DNA of 54,828 bases from an uncultured Alphaproteobacteria bacterium (GCA_902524655.1 CABZEG010000009.1:1-54828), one strand, 5' to 3'; positions 26,286 to 35,723 are shown, counted from the first letter of the stretch. The notes: a model not told the origin generated them from the letters alone. Translations and numbers: made by a program.

Positions 26286-27893
26286 ATGACAAAAAAAAAT
26301 GTAATTGATTTTAAAAAGAAAATTGAACCTCATTATGATGGCCGAGACGTTTTATGCTTTGAGAATAGACCGAACGACTTTCTCGAAATTTTTAAAGACA
26401 TAGTTAAAAAGCATCCAGATAGGGTCGCTCTATGCTTTCAAGAACGGGGTATTTCATACAAACAACTAGATGAGCTGTCAGATAGCTTGGCCGGAGGCTT
26501 GTTGAAATCTGGGCTAAAAGAGAAAAATATCCTTGTTATCAATCTCGCAAATTGCATTGAGTTTGTAGTCGCTCTATTTGCTTCATTCAAAACTGGTCTT
26601 ATTGCTATGCCGATTGGCCATAGACATAAAAAAGACGAGCTTATTTCTCTTTATGATGACGCAGGTATACACGCAGTTTTATTTGATAAAGAAACCGAGA
26701 AAGAACAACCTCTCAGCGAAGATGGCAATTCTATTCTTTTTATAACTACGCAAGCTGAAACTCAAACTGATTGTTTAAAATTTAATGAATTAATTGAAAA
26801 AGGCGTTGAGGAAAACATCACTTTAAAAACAATCGATGAGGAAGACCCAGCCATACTATTATATACCTCTGGTACTACCGGTCGCCCAAAAGGAGCTATA
26901 TTGACACATCTTGGGCTAGTCCATTCTTTTCTTCATTTCCAGATGGAGCTAGGACTTGAAGATGGTGAATGCACTATTCTTGCTGTACCTGCAAGCCATG
27001 TTACTGGGCTAGTAGCTCAAATTCTGACCTTAATTGGATGTGCGGGGAAAATTGTCATAATGGAGCATTTTGAAGTACAAGAGTTTGCAATTCTTGCAAA
27101 GAAGCATGGATTAACATATTCAATACTTGTTCCAGCAATGTACGCATTACTACTTCATCGCAATGCGTTAATTGCTGAAGATCTACAATCGTGGAGAATA
27201 GGTGCATTTGGGGGAGCTCCAATGCCTGATGCTGTTAGGAAGGAATTAGCTTCAAAGTTGCCGTTTTTAAGTTTAAATAATGCCTACGGGGCAACTGAAA
27301 CCACGTCCCCTACAACTATCATTCCAATTAATTGCAATGACCCAGGTGATAGCGTCGGTCTTGTCGTACCCTGTGGTGAAATTAAGATTGTTAACGAAAA
27401 TAATGAAGAAATTAATCAAGGTGAGACTGGCGAGCTTTGGATTAAAGGTCCTATGGTTATACCGGGATATTGGAAAAACGAAGAGGCTACCAAAAGCTCT
27501 TTCGAAGATGGTTACTGGAAGTCTGGTGATATCGCCAGTCAAGATAAAAACGGCTTTATACGTATTCATGATAGAAAGAAAGACATGATAAATCGTGGAG
27601 GATATAAAATTTTTAGCGCCGAAATAGAAAACCTTATGATGTTAATGGATGAAGTCCAAGAGGCTGCTTTAGTTCCCTACCCTTGCCCCATACTCGGCGA
27701 AAGATCACATGCTTTTGTTGTTCCTTCATCAGCCTCGCTTGAGCCTAATGAAATTCGGACCCAAATGTCTGAAAAAGTTGCCGATTATAAGGTTCCCGAT
27801 AAAATTACAATCACCAGAGAACCACTTCCACGGAATGTAAATGGTAAAATTACCAAGGCTCCTCTTAGAGAGAGGGCACACAAAGAATTATAA
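26286..27893 (+). CDS. AMP-forming acyl-CoA synthetase
   Basis: A 535-residue ANL-superfamily ligase activating a carboxylic acid through an acyl-adenylate to the CoA thioester. Motifs in order: LLYTSGTTGRPKGAILTH P-loop, NAYGATETTSP, GYWKSGDIASQDKNGFIRI, the hinge DRKKDMINRGGYKI, and the C-terminal lysine motif PRNVNGKITK. Start ATG 26286 has GGAAGG 5 bp upstream; the in-frame GTG 26280 lies inside that site. Chain-length preference cannot be read. Divergent from the aminotransferase, with ~75 bp between. Confidence 0.9.
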   Translation: MTKKNVIDFKKKIEPHYDGRDVLCFENRPNDFLEIFKDIVKKHPDRVALCFQERGISYKQLDELSDSLAGGLLKSGLKEKNILVINLANCIEFVVALFASFKTGLIAMPIGHRHKKDELISLYDDAGIHAVLFDKETEKEQPLSEDGNSILFITTQAETQTDCLKFNELIEKGVEENITLKTIDEEDPAILLYTSGTTGRPKGAILTHLGLVHSFLHFQMELGLEDGECTILAVPASHVTGLVAQILTLIGCAGKIVIMEHFEVQEFAILAKKHGLTYSILVPAMYALLLHRNALIAEDLQSWRIGAFGGAPMPDAVRKELASKLPFLSLNNAYGATETTSPTTIIPINCNDPGDSVGLVVPCGEIKIVNENNEEINQGETGELWIKGPMVIPGYWKNEEATKSSFEDGYWKSGDIASQDKNGFIRIHDRKKDMINRGGYKIFSAEIENLMMLMDEVQEAALVPYPCPILGERSHAFVVPSSASLEPNEIRTQMSEKVADYKVPDKITITREPLPRNVNGKITKAPLRERAHKEL

Positions 27894-27987
27894 TTTTCAA
27901 ATATTAATTTTTAAGTTTTTAAAACCAAAATTATGTATTGATTTGAATATCTTTATTAAAACTTATTTTATTTGTAAAGGAGATGTT

Positions 27988-28233
27988 TTGAACGATAACT
28001 ACGAAAATCTATTATATAATGTAAGTGAGCCCATCGTCTGCGAAGCCTGCCTCAAAGAATATAAAAATTTAGATAACCCAGACATAGCTCTTAGAGATTA
28101 TGTAAAGGTAGATGTCGGGTTTACCCGAATTGGCATTCAAATTTGGTGCCAACGTCATGAGAAAAATATCTGTCATATTGATTTTGAGGGAAATAGACCC
28201 CCAGCTGACTTCAGATGCTTAGAGAAGAGCTAA
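27988..28233 (+). CDS. Small Cys-containing protein, unrecognised
   Basis: An 81-residue protein from TTG 27988, chosen because AAAGGAG lies 5 bp upstream and the residues before it look non-coding. It contains CEACLKEY near residue 18 and WCQRHEKNICHIDFEG in the second half, so a small metal site is possible. I do not recognise it. Its stop overlaps the region just before the next small Cys protein (2-bp gap), so the two are probably translated together. Confidence 0.55.
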   Translation: MNDNYENLLYNVSEPIVCEACLKEYKNLDNPDIALRDYVKVDVGFTRIGIQIWCQRHEKNICHIDFEGNRPPADFRCLEKS

Positions 28234-28235
28234 AA

Positions 28236-28502
28236 ATGCAAAACTTTATTTATAACCAACCTGAAGCAAAGTGTGATTTTTGTAAGGCAACAGAAAACCC
28301 TCATCCTGATTATGATGAAACAATTCCAATAACCAGAATAAATATTGGGAAAAAAAGAAAATTAACTCTATGTATAAATTGCTTTTTTATGCATAAAGAA
28401 TGTTCTGAAAAAAAAGGTCACCCGCTCATTGCCTATTTATCAATATTGAATAATTTGTCTCTTATTTTGGATAAATCAAACAAAAAAAAACCTCAAACTT
28501 AA
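28236..28502 (+). CDS. Small zinc-ribbon-like protein, unrecognised
   Basis: An 88-residue protein from ATG 28236, 2 bp after the stop of the previous gene; an upstream ATG at 28215 would overlap that gene and is less likely. CDFCKATE (~13-20) and LCINCFFMHKEC (~46-57) form a CxxC...CxxC pair typical of a treble-clef or zinc-ribbon site, with a lysine-rich tail. A metal-binding adaptor or nucleic-acid contact is possible. It sits 13 bp before the flavoprotein gene, so the three genes form one unit. Confidence 0.55.
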   Translation: MQNFIYNQPEAKCDFCKATENPHPDYDETIPITRINIGKKRKLTLCINCFFMHKECSEKKGHPLIAYLSILNNLSLILDKSNKKKPQT

Positions 28503-28515
28503 TTGTGATTTATAT

Positions 28516-29463
28516 ATGAATGCGAAGAAAATTGTAGTAATTGGCGCTGGAATCTCTGGATTACTATGTGGCAAAAGATTAGCCGAAGGCGGCCATTCAG
28601 TTCTAATAATTGATAAAGGCAGGAATATAGGTGGAAGGCTAAGTACACGGCGAACTGATGGAGCTGTATTCCATCATGGTGCAAGTTCCTTACCTGACTT
28701 TTACAGTCATACAGAATTGCCAGAATTTGGATTAGAAATATTCAAAAGAGCAGAGAAAGAAAAAATAATCCAGCGTAAAGGAAATTTATTTGAGCCCATA
28801 AATTCAGTTGCCGACTTTATAAATTATTGCGGGAAGAATCTAAATATATGGAATAGCTCTGAGGCTATCTCGTTAAATTTATACAATAAGACAATTGTTG
28901 TGAAATGTAGGGATGGAGTTCATGAAAAAACACCTTATGATGTCTTGGTCCTTTCAATACCTCCAAATCAAGCTAAAACTCTAATTAATAAACAAATTAA
29001 TAAGTTTGACAGTCTAATAGAGAAAGTCCAAATGAGGAGCACTGCAGCAGCTCTCTTTTCCTTTGACATAAATCCAGAACCTGTAAAAGAAAAACATTTC
29101 TCGAACAAAAAAGTTCACATTCAGGTAGAAAATAATCGATTCAAATGTGAGCAGCAGTTATTCTGCTTAACCGTTCACACTAAAGAACCTTTTGCCAAGA
29201 AAATCGTTAAAAACGACAAAAATACAATTAAAGAGCTGTTGCTTAAAGAGATAATAGATACCGTCCCCTTTTCCTTGCCTAAACCAATTTACGAAGCTGG
29301 CCACCGTTGGCTTTATGGGTTCACCGAACGAGCTTTGGGAAAATCTTTTCTATTTTATAACGAAGAAAATGTCGGCATTTGCGGCGATTGGTGTTTAGGT
29401 GGGACGATTTTAGATGCCGCCTCGAGTGGAATAAAGTTAGCGGAACATATATTAACTCGTTAG
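28516..29463 (+). CDS. FAD-dependent amine-oxidase/renalase-like flavoprotein
   Basis: A 315-residue oxidoreductase. The N-terminal Rossmann FAD motif IVVIGAGISGLLCGKRLAEG is followed by VLIIDKGRNIGGRLSTRR, the GG-doublet typical of renalase-like and amine-oxidase flavoproteins. The C-terminal FAD contact is GICGDWCLGGTILDAASSG. Substrate unknown; bacterial renalases oxidise mis-reduced NAD(P)H isomers, which is one option. No signal peptide. It ends a run with two small Cys proteins and converges with the cyclase gene 29 bp away. Confidence 0.82.
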   Translation: MNAKKIVVIGAGISGLLCGKRLAEGGHSVLIIDKGRNIGGRLSTRRTDGAVFHHGASSLPDFYSHTELPEFGLEIFKRAEKEKIIQRKGNLFEPINSVADFINYCGKNLNIWNSSEAISLNLYNKTIVVKCRDGVHEKTPYDVLVLSIPPNQAKTLINKQINKFDSLIEKVQMRSTAAALFSFDINPEPVKEKHFSNKKVHIQVENNRFKCEQQLFCLTVHTKEPFAKKIVKNDKNTIKELLLKEIIDTVPFSLPKPIYEAGHRWLYGFTERALGKSFLFYNEENVGICGDWCLGGTILDAASSGIKLAEHILTR

Positions 29464-29492
29464 TGTCTTTAAAGACATGTTTATTTAAGCCT

Positions 29493-31256
29493 TTAAAAAA
29501 GACTATTAGCAAACTCTATAAGCGACTCTTTTGCTCCTTCATTGTTGAGCCGAAAGCTATCAACTTCAGCTGCCCAATCTTTATCATTAAACTCTTCTTT
29601 TCCGCGTTTATACCAATCTTCTTCTGTTATATCGTGTTCCTCATCACTACAAAGCTTTGCAGTTAAAAGCCATGATTTAGAGTCTATATCTTCTATCTTT
29701 TTTACTAACTCGAGACAATTATCTTTATTTCTAGCCAAATACTCTCCAAATAAAACCGGAGCTGTTCTGGAGTCAGAGTTTGTTTTTCCTTGTGCAATTG
29801 GGTCGATCTCTAATGCTAGCTTCAGCGCATCTAGGCCTTGATCGATTTTTCCTAATCGCAGTGATACTTCCCCATAAACTGATAAAACTCGTGGGTCATT
29901 GGGAACCATTTTGTAAGCCTTAGAGGCATGTCTTTCTGCTACTCTAAAATTTCTACCCGATAAATTAACTTCGGCCATCAATCGATGAACCTCAAAATCA
30001 TTGTCATTAAGTTCATGTGCCTTTTTAAGGCATCCTTCCGCTTCACTCCATATTTCAGCCATATCACCCTCAATAAAGCCTCTACTCATACCCTGGCCAA
30101 GAGCACAGGCTTTCCAAGCATACGCTTGGCCGTTAGTCTCGTCAGCTTTTATAGCTTCATCGAAGGTCGTTAAGGCGTTTTGTAACGCATCCTTTTGTAT
30201 TTTGTGGTGTAAAACTTTGCCCTTCAAAAGTAATTCGTAAGAAGACAAATTTTCAGTGGGTTTTCTTTGCGCTCTTTCTAAGCTTGATAATTCAATCTCT
30301 CCCAGAAGTTTTCCAGAAATTTGTCTAACTATTTCATCTTGTACATCAAAGATATCTTCGATGATTTTATCAAATTTTTGGCTCCATATCTGGCTATCAT
30401 CTTTTGCGTCAGACAATTCAACTGAGATTCTTACCCTTTTACCAGATGAACGAATACTACCAACAACAACATAATCAACGCCAAACTTTTCACAGAATGC
30501 TTTCAGATCCATCTCGTTGTCTCTAAAATCGAAACATGATTGTCGAGAGACTAGCTCTAATTCTCTTATCATGGAAAATTCAGTTATTAAGTCCTCTACG
30601 ATTCCATCTACTAAATATCCACTATCTTCGTCATTGCTAGCATTTGAGAACGGCATGACAGCTAGCTTTGGCTTATAATTTTTCTCAGACTCCTTTTTTG
30701 CGTAGCTCCTACCATCAGTCTTCTCTACTTTCCCACCTGTTGGAGAAATGCCAAACGTCTGATAACTATCGGAAATATTCTTTAATGCCTTGGTACCTGC
30801 ATCTTCAACTCTGAATTCTATTTTGTTATCAACTTGATCCTTCACTGTTGATGAAATTAGTATTTGGCCAGGAGTGCAAGCAGCCTCCAACCGTGCAGCT
30901 ATGTTAACACCACTACCATAAATGTTATCCTTTTCAACAATCACATCATCCATATGCACTCCCACTCGCCATGTCATGATTGAGCTTTCTTTAGTGACTT
31001 TATTTCTTTCATCAATAGCTTTTTGAAAGTTTATCGCAGCGTTGACACAGGAAACGGGACTCGCAAATTCAGCAATAACAGAGTCTCCGGCGGTATAGAA
31101 AATTTTTCCACCAAATTCTTCAATATAGGGATCTATAATAGAACGACAGGCCTTTAAATTATCTAGTGTTTTCTCTTCATCTTTTTCCATTAGACTGCTA
31201 AATCCCACACAATCAGTTGCCAAAATAGATGTTAGTCTTCTGTTTACGCTAGCCAT
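29493..31256 (-). CDS. Class III adenylate/guanylate cyclase with TolB-like and TPR domains (paralog 1)
   Basis: A 587-residue soluble protein. The cyclase homology domain spans ~5-170, with metal-binding D15 (LATDCVGFS) and D58 (YTAGDSVIAEF) and transition-state N118/R122 in GVNIAARLE, so catalysis looks possible. Residues ~195-300 are a TolB/FlgO-like segment (LAVMPFSNASNDEDSGYLVD) and ~340-560 are TPR-like helices. Makes cAMP (or cGMP) in response to something sensed by the C-terminal part. Very similar in every domain to the protein at 48737-50506. Confidence 0.85.
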   Translation of the reverse strand: MASVNRRLTSILATDCVGFSSLMEKDEEKTLDNLKACRSIIDPYIEEFGGKIFYTAGDSVIAEFASPVSCVNAAINFQKAIDERNKVTKESSIMTWRVGVHMDDVIVEKDNIYGSGVNIAARLEAACTPGQILISSTVKDQVDNKIEFRVEDAGTKALKNISDSYQTFGISPTGGKVEKTDGRSYAKKESEKNYKPKLAVMPFSNASNDEDSGYLVDGIVEDLITEFSMIRELELVSRQSCFDFRDNEMDLKAFCEKFGVDYVVVGSIRSSGKRVRISVELSDAKDDSQIWSQKFDKIIEDIFDVQDEIVRQISGKLLGEIELSSLERAQRKPTENLSSYELLLKGKVLHHKIQKDALQNALTTFDEAIKADETNGQAYAWKACALGQGMSRGFIEGDMAEIWSEAEGCLKKAHELNDNDFEVHRLMAEVNLSGRNFRVAERHASKAYKMVPNDPRVLSVYGEVSLRLGKIDQGLDALKLALEIDPIAQGKTNSDSRTAPVLFGEYLARNKDNCLELVKKIEDIDSKSWLLTAKLCSDEEHDITEEDWYKRGKEEFNDKDWAAEVDSFRLNNEGAKESLIEFANSLF

Positions 31257-31413
31257 TTTTAACCCTTCGTTTTTTCCTTTTGAACTTATAGAAACGACCA
31301 GCCTGAAACGTTAGGGCTCCTTCTGTTAGATCCATTTTTCCCGCAAATAACATTTCTAGGTAATCGTTTAGAATCCAATAGTATTATTTTTCAACTAATC
31401 TTCAATGGAATTT

Positions 31414-31794
31414 TTATCGTTTGAAAAAAATCTTCTTATATTCTGGTCTTGCTAAAAAATGAGAGAGTAACGCTGCTAATAGAAAGAAACCGAGCGTCGC
31501 ATACTCACGATAATTAGTTATTCCTTGCTGATAATAAATAATAAGGCCCGAGCCTCCTATGGACTTTAAATATATATCAAGAAATTGGATCGGGAACATT
31601 CTTTCCTTACCAAACAAAAAGTGTCGTATAGCGAGATAACCAAAGGTAAGAAAAACACTCACCCTTACGATTTGCCATCGATGAAAGGGAATTTCCTGTA
31701 TTGATTGATTAAATTCAAAAGGGAAAGAAAAAGAGTAGCCCAACAGTGCAACTAAACCTGCAAAGAGCGCCCAGACCCCAAGTAGAAAGATCAT
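31414..31794 (-). CDS. Small four-helix membrane protein, unrecognised
   Basis: A 126-residue integral membrane protein with hydrophobic helices at ~1-22, 45-62, 72-90 and 95-115 and a basic end (PEYKKIFFKR). No family motif that I recognise; it resembles small DUF-type membrane proteins. No signal peptide separate from helix 1. It lies alone between the cyclase gene and the gene at 31960, with ~160 bp on both sides. Confidence 0.6.
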   Translation of the reverse strand: MIFLLGVWALFAGLVALLGYSFSFPFEFNQSIQEIPFHRWQIVRVSVFLTFGYLAIRHFLFGKERMFPIQFLDIYLKSIGGSGLIIYYQQGITNYREYATLGFFLLAALLSHFLARPEYKKIFFKR

Positions 31795-31959
31795 TATTTG
31801 TGCTATTAATCTCAGTTACTTCCCTCAATTGCTTAGAACATAATAAAAAAAATTGGTGAACTGATTACGTGACAAAAAAATATCATATTTTTCAAATTTT
31901 TTCAATTTAAGGAAAATTTCATCTAAATATAACAACCAATTCAGATAAAATTTTGGCTA

Positions 31960-32301
31960 CTAATTCCTTACAACAGACGCACCTTCTATTTTAATATCCG
32001 TTGCCACTGCTTCTTTTTCGTAGGTAAAGGCGAATACTCCAGATACCTTATTTTCTTTAAAAACAAAACTATTCCTCAAATCTCCAAGTAGTTTTTCTGA
32101 GTCATCTTCAAACTTTTTCAAAGCTTTAGCGTCTTCAAACTTCACGTGAATATTTAAATCACCATCTTTACTTATAAGTATATTCAGTCCGAGAAAATCA
32201 TACTCCGCTATTTTCCCACCCAAGGACTCTGAGCAGAATCCCGCCGCTACTTTTGCTTCACTAACACCAGGAAACTTAAACTGATAAATCACTGCAAACA
32301 T
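31960..32301 (-). CDS. Small soluble protein, unrecognised
   Basis: A 113-residue protein without a signal peptide. The beta-alpha-beta pattern (MFAVIYQFKFPG, FLGLNILISKDGDLNIHVKF, EDAKALKKFEDDSEKLLGDL) recalls dimeric alpha/beta-barrel proteins, but no family is assigned. It begins directly after the last base of the stop codon of the upstream GAF gene (no gap), so it is translationally linked to it. Confidence 0.6.
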   Translation of the reverse strand: MFAVIYQFKFPGVSEAKVAAGFCSESLGGKIAEYDFLGLNILISKDGDLNIHVKFEDAKALKKFEDDSEKLLGDLRNSFVFKENKVSGVFAFTYEKEAVATDIKIEGASVVRN

Positions 32302-33129
32302 CTAAATATCTCCCAACTCAGAAAGCATATTATCGAGATTGACTTGAGCTTGTTCTTTAGAAATTGATATTCTCTTGAATATTCCTTGATCAAGATCTAA
32401 TTCACTTTGGAACTCCCTAGCTCTCTTAGTCATCAATCCAGATGCGTCGAGCAAGTCGTATTTTATCAGACTTTGTTTTCCTGGTTCATCTATAGGTCTA
32501 CCTTCAATTACGGTCAAAAAATTAATTGTATCTTTAATAGTCATATCTGGATTATGTTTAATAAACACCTTGAGCATATCAATAGCTCGAGATGCAGTAA
32601 TTTCTCTTTGATCACCCTGGGTTTCAAGTTGATGTGCCAGTCTTGCCGCAAGCTTTTGTATTAGTGTAATTTGATTATTGTCGAGTTTTTTACCCAACTC
32701 CGTGTCGACAACACAAAGCGTTCCTAATATTAATCCACCTTGAGTAATTAAAGGGAACCCCCCATAAAATTTTACATATGGATCTCCAGTCACAACGGGG
32801 TGATTTTTAAACCTCTCGTCCTTACTACAATCCTCTACTAATATCGGGTCAGTGCTATTCAAAGCAAATTGGCAAAATGTTCTTTCTCTAGGGGCACTGT
32901 CAGGACGATCTTCTGATAGCCCAACATGACACAACATATACTGTCTTTCTTCATCTATAAGCCCAGTATAGCTAACAGGCATATTCGATATTTCTTTTGC
33001 TAGCTCTGTATAGATTAAAAATAAATCTTTGTTGGCAACATCCATTACCCCCGTTTTTCGAACTGCCTCAAGTCTTCGAGCTTCATTGCTTGGGATAGCA
33101 GCGGGTGAAAAGTCCCTATAATCGTTCAA
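32302..33129 (-). CDS. GAF-domain sensory protein
   Basis: A 275-residue soluble protein. The GAF domain at ~20-165 has the usual text: EARRLEAVRKTGVMD start, YTGLIDEERQYMLCHVG, RTFCQFAL, DERFKNHPVVTGDPYVKFYG, GTLCVVDTE. No kinase, GGDEF or HTH output domain follows; residues 170-275 are helical and may dimerise. It probably binds a small ligand or senses redox. Directly abuts the small gene at 31960-32301. Confidence 0.82.
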   Translation of the reverse strand: MNDYRDFSPAAIPSNEARRLEAVRKTGVMDVANKDLFLIYTELAKEISNMPVSYTGLIDEERQYMLCHVGLSEDRPDSAPRERTFCQFALNSTDPILVEDCSKDERFKNHPVVTGDPYVKFYGGFPLITQGGLILGTLCVVDTELGKKLDNNQITLIQKLAARLAHQLETQGDQREITASRAIDMLKVFIKHNPDMTIKDTINFLTVIEGRPIDEPGKQSLIKYDLLDASGLMTKRAREFQSELDLDQGIFKRISISKEQAQVNLDNMLSELGDI

Positions 33130-33225
33130 AAAAATCCTCTGTGTTAAGGTTTCTGTTGTTAAGCTTTAATTTTATCGTTCTTAAAAAGTTTTTCAACTTT
33201 TTCATTATATTTACTGGCGTGCAGA

Positions 33226-33972
33226 TTATCCCATTCGCCGAAAAATTGATGGCATATAGTAAGGTATTTTTTGTTGGTAATCGGAAAATCTTTTGCCGTA
33301 AATTTTTTGGAATCTTTTTTCTTTCAACATAGGACCAAAATAGCAATAAAGACTGTAGGATAGCGCAACAATAAATAAATCCAAACTCATCACAGGACTT
33401 GTCCAAAGGACTAAACTGAAAGATAGATAAATGGGTTGCCTAATTATCGAAAAGAGACCATGAGTAGGCATGTCAGGAAAAACCGGTTTTTTCCCCTGAT
33501 ATACAGATGTCCAGCCTAAGGAACCAGTTTGCACTTTATATCCTGCTTGTATAGATGAAATAGATAATAATGCCCAACTAAGTAAGTTAAGTATGATCAT
33601 ATATATGCTTGCTGGTGTTTCAATTTGCCAAATAAAAACTCCAGAAAAATTCCAGAGAGAGAATAAGAGTATGAGTTGTATGGAAGCTATAGTAGCGTAG
33701 ACCGTTGTTCTAAGAGTTTTGGCATAACTTTTAGGCGCAAAAATCTCTAATATCTTCATACCACTGTTAGATAGAAAGAATGAGTGACCCATAGGAAACT
33801 GAATTAACAACAAAAGATTTATTGCCACTGCACCGAAGCCTTCGAAGGGTCCAACTGAAAATTGAAAACCGGTCAAAATAGTAATAAACATCACTGCGCC
33901 AGCTACTAGAAAAATACCATGACACGCTATACCATACAATAAAGCAATGGGTTTGTTACCTGATCGATCCAT
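33226..33972 (-). CDS. MddA/isoprenylcysteine methyltransferase-like membrane methyltransferase
   Basis: A 248-residue protein with five or six membrane helices. Its N-terminus (ALLYGIACHGIFLVAGAVMF) and the HSFFLSNSGMKIL loop resemble MddA methanethiol S-methyltransferases. The C-terminal SAM region GLFSIIRQPIYLSFSLVLWT ... EKRFQKIYGKRFSDYQQKIP matches the RHPxYxG...EExxL...Y pattern shared by MddA, NnrU and ICMT. The canonical HP pair is QP here. Making dimethyl sulphide from methanethiol is a plausible role but not proven; another methyl acceptor is possible. Confidence 0.6.
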   Translation of the reverse strand: MDRSGNKPIALLYGIACHGIFLVAGAVMFITILTGFQFSVGPFEGFGAVAINLLLLIQFPMGHSFFLSNSGMKILEIFAPKSYAKTLRTTVYATIASIQLILLFSLWNFSGVFIWQIETPASIYMIILNLLSWALLSISSIQAGYKVQTGSLGWTSVYQGKKPVFPDMPTHGLFSIIRQPIYLSFSLVLWTSPVMSLDLFIVALSYSLYCYFGPMLKEKRFQKIYGKRFSDYQQKIPYYMPSIFRRMG

Positions 33973-34008
33973 AGACTACAGATAGTACGTCTTAAGAAAA
34001 TGAAAACA

Positions 34009-35514
34009 TTAAAACTCAAATTCATTTTGTAATTTTGGTTTCTTTTTTCTCGATTTAAGATAATCATTTTCAGAAATTTTTCTGCTACCTATCTTCCTCC
34101 AAATAGCTTCCGATTGGGATCTTGCTATTTTTAAGTTTTTGAGTTGATGAATTCTTGTCGAAGCGCTTTCCCTTGAAAGTTTCTCATCAACAATGGGGCT
34201 ATAATATTTACCTAATAATTCTGGTGTCTCCCAGGGAGTATGGACGTTTGCCTGAGGCATATGCCTTAACTCTGGAACCCACTTTTTTATAAATTTTCCT
34301 TGAGGATCATGTTCCAATCCTTGCTTGATTGGGTTATAAATTCTTATGGTATTTATACCGGTAGTACCTGACTGCATCTGTACTTGAGAATAATGAATTC
34401 CAGGTTCATAGTCTGAGAATAGACGCGCCAGATAAAGAGATGTTTGCCTCCAATCTATCCATAAATTGTAACTAGCGAAGCTAACAAGCATTGCTCGCAT
34501 ACGGAAGTTTATCCATCCAGTTGATATCAATGATCGCATACAGGCATCAACAAAGGGGAAACCTGTTTCTCCACGTTTCCATCTTTCAAAATTTTCCGAA
34601 TAAGAGGTTTCTCTTTCCAATTTATCATAAATAGGATGAATGTTTTTCCACTCTATGCTCCTTAAATCTTCCAATTTTTGAATGAAATGACAATGCCATC
34701 GGAGTCTTTTCTGGAATGAATTGTAAGAGGCTCGCCAGTTTTTTAATTTATCCCCAACTAGGTCTAGCTTTTTTTGGGTTTGTTGTTGTGTCCTCTGGAA
34801 AATAGTTCGGATAGAAATAGTCCCGAAGGCAATATGTGTAGACAGTCTAGAACAAGAATCTGCAGATAGCAAAGGTCCAGACATCTCTCTCTGATAGTTT
34901 TCACCCCGCTCAGTCAAAAAACTTTTTAAAACAATACCGGGCTCAATTTTGCCGAGGTTAGAATTTGGTTCGAAACCATCAAATTCCAACAACATGTCTT
35001 GACATGATGGTAAATTATCAGAGTCTTCAGATACACATAATATTTTTGCAGGTACCTCATAAATTTTTTTTCGCATGTGACTGTGCCAAAGGGTTGACCA
35101 TCCGTCACGAGAATTTAAATTCCTTACCACTCCATTTTGTTGATATTCTTTCCAGTCTATAGAATTTTTATCGGTCCACTTTCGGATTGCTGAATCGCGA
35201 TCTTTTGAAAATTTATTCCATGTTTCATAGTGAGAAAAAATTGCTTTGACGTTATGTCGGGTTGCCAAAGACTTTAATACAGGAAGCGCTTCTCCAACTT
35301 TGATCACTAGCTTAGCGCCTCTTTTAATGAACATATCGTCGAGTTGGCTGAGGTAGTGCTGAAGATGTAGAAAATGCCGGTACGAAACATCGGGCTGTCT
35401 CCAGAGGTTTGGCTCTAAAATGTAAAGAGGTAGTATTTTTCCTTTTGCGCAAGCATTTGACAGAGGCCCGTGATCGAGCATCCTTAGATCTCTTTTGAAC
35501 CACACGATATTCAA
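34009..35514 (-). CDS. Cryptochrome/DNA photolyase family protein
   Basis: A 501-residue flavoprotein. The N-terminal photolyase antenna domain (~1-135) starts MNIVWFKRDLRMLDHGPLS. The C-terminal FAD-binding domain has GETGFPFVDACMRSL, TGWINFRMRAMLVSF and SYNLWIDWRQ, then the aspartate loop FSDYEPGIHYSQVQMQ and RIYNPIKQ. It should repair UV pyrimidine dimers with blue light, or act as a cryptochrome; the exact class cannot be settled by eye. Upstream are two small genes (35523-35723 and 35723-35944) within 8 bp and 1 bp, forming an operon. Confidence 0.88.
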   Translation of the reverse strand: MNIVWFKRDLRMLDHGPLSNACAKGKILPLYILEPNLWRQPDVSYRHFLHLQHYLSQLDDMFIKRGAKLVIKVGEALPVLKSLATRHNVKAIFSHYETWNKFSKDRDSAIRKWTDKNSIDWKEYQQNGVVRNLNSRDGWSTLWHSHMRKKIYEVPAKILCVSEDSDNLPSCQDMLLEFDGFEPNSNLGKIEPGIVLKSFLTERGENYQREMSGPLLSADSCSRLSTHIAFGTISIRTIFQRTQQQTQKKLDLVGDKLKNWRASYNSFQKRLRWHCHFIQKLEDLRSIEWKNIHPIYDKLERETSYSENFERWKRGETGFPFVDACMRSLISTGWINFRMRAMLVSFASYNLWIDWRQTSLYLARLFSDYEPGIHYSQVQMQSGTTGINTIRIYNPIKQGLEHDPQGKFIKKWVPELRHMPQANVHTPWETPELLGKYYSPIVDEKLSRESASTRIHQLKNLKIARSQSEAIWRKIGSRKISENDYLKSRKKKPKLQNEFEF

Positions 35515-35522
35515 CTGGCGTC

Positions 35523-35723
35523 CTACTTTCCTTTACGAAAAATTCTTTTACGCCACGCAGTATAGCTTCCTGGTCTTAGATTTTTTCTCATTAAATTTTT
35601 TACTTCGATCTCCTCTAGCCCGAATTCGCTTTTAATAGCCTTGAAGCTTACTTTGTCACTGAGTGCTAGCTCAATTAATTCGGACAAACGCGCCTGAGAT
35701 AGGTTTCGTTCACCGCTTGGCAT
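35523..35723 (-). CDS. TIGR03643/DUF2805 family small protein
   Basis: A 66-residue protein from ATG 35723, which overlaps the preceding stop as TGATG. It carries the family text LSELIELALSDKVSFKAIKSE and KNLMRKNLRPGSYTAWRKRI, a small basic helix-turn-helix-like protein. I recall this family being encoded beside cryptochrome/photolyase genes in marine bacteria, and here the photolyase follows after 8 bp. Possibly a DNA-contacting or regulatory partner; function not established. Confidence 0.8.
   Translation of the reverse strand: MPSGERNLSQARLSELIELALSDKVSFKAIKSEFGLEEIEVKNLMRKNLRPGSYTAWRKRIFRKGK

Noticed and set aside
27841-27987. Longer N-terminus for the 81-aa Cys protein
   Set aside because: It would overlap the acyl-CoA ligase gene, the added residues look non-coding, and a good ribosome site supports TTG 27988.
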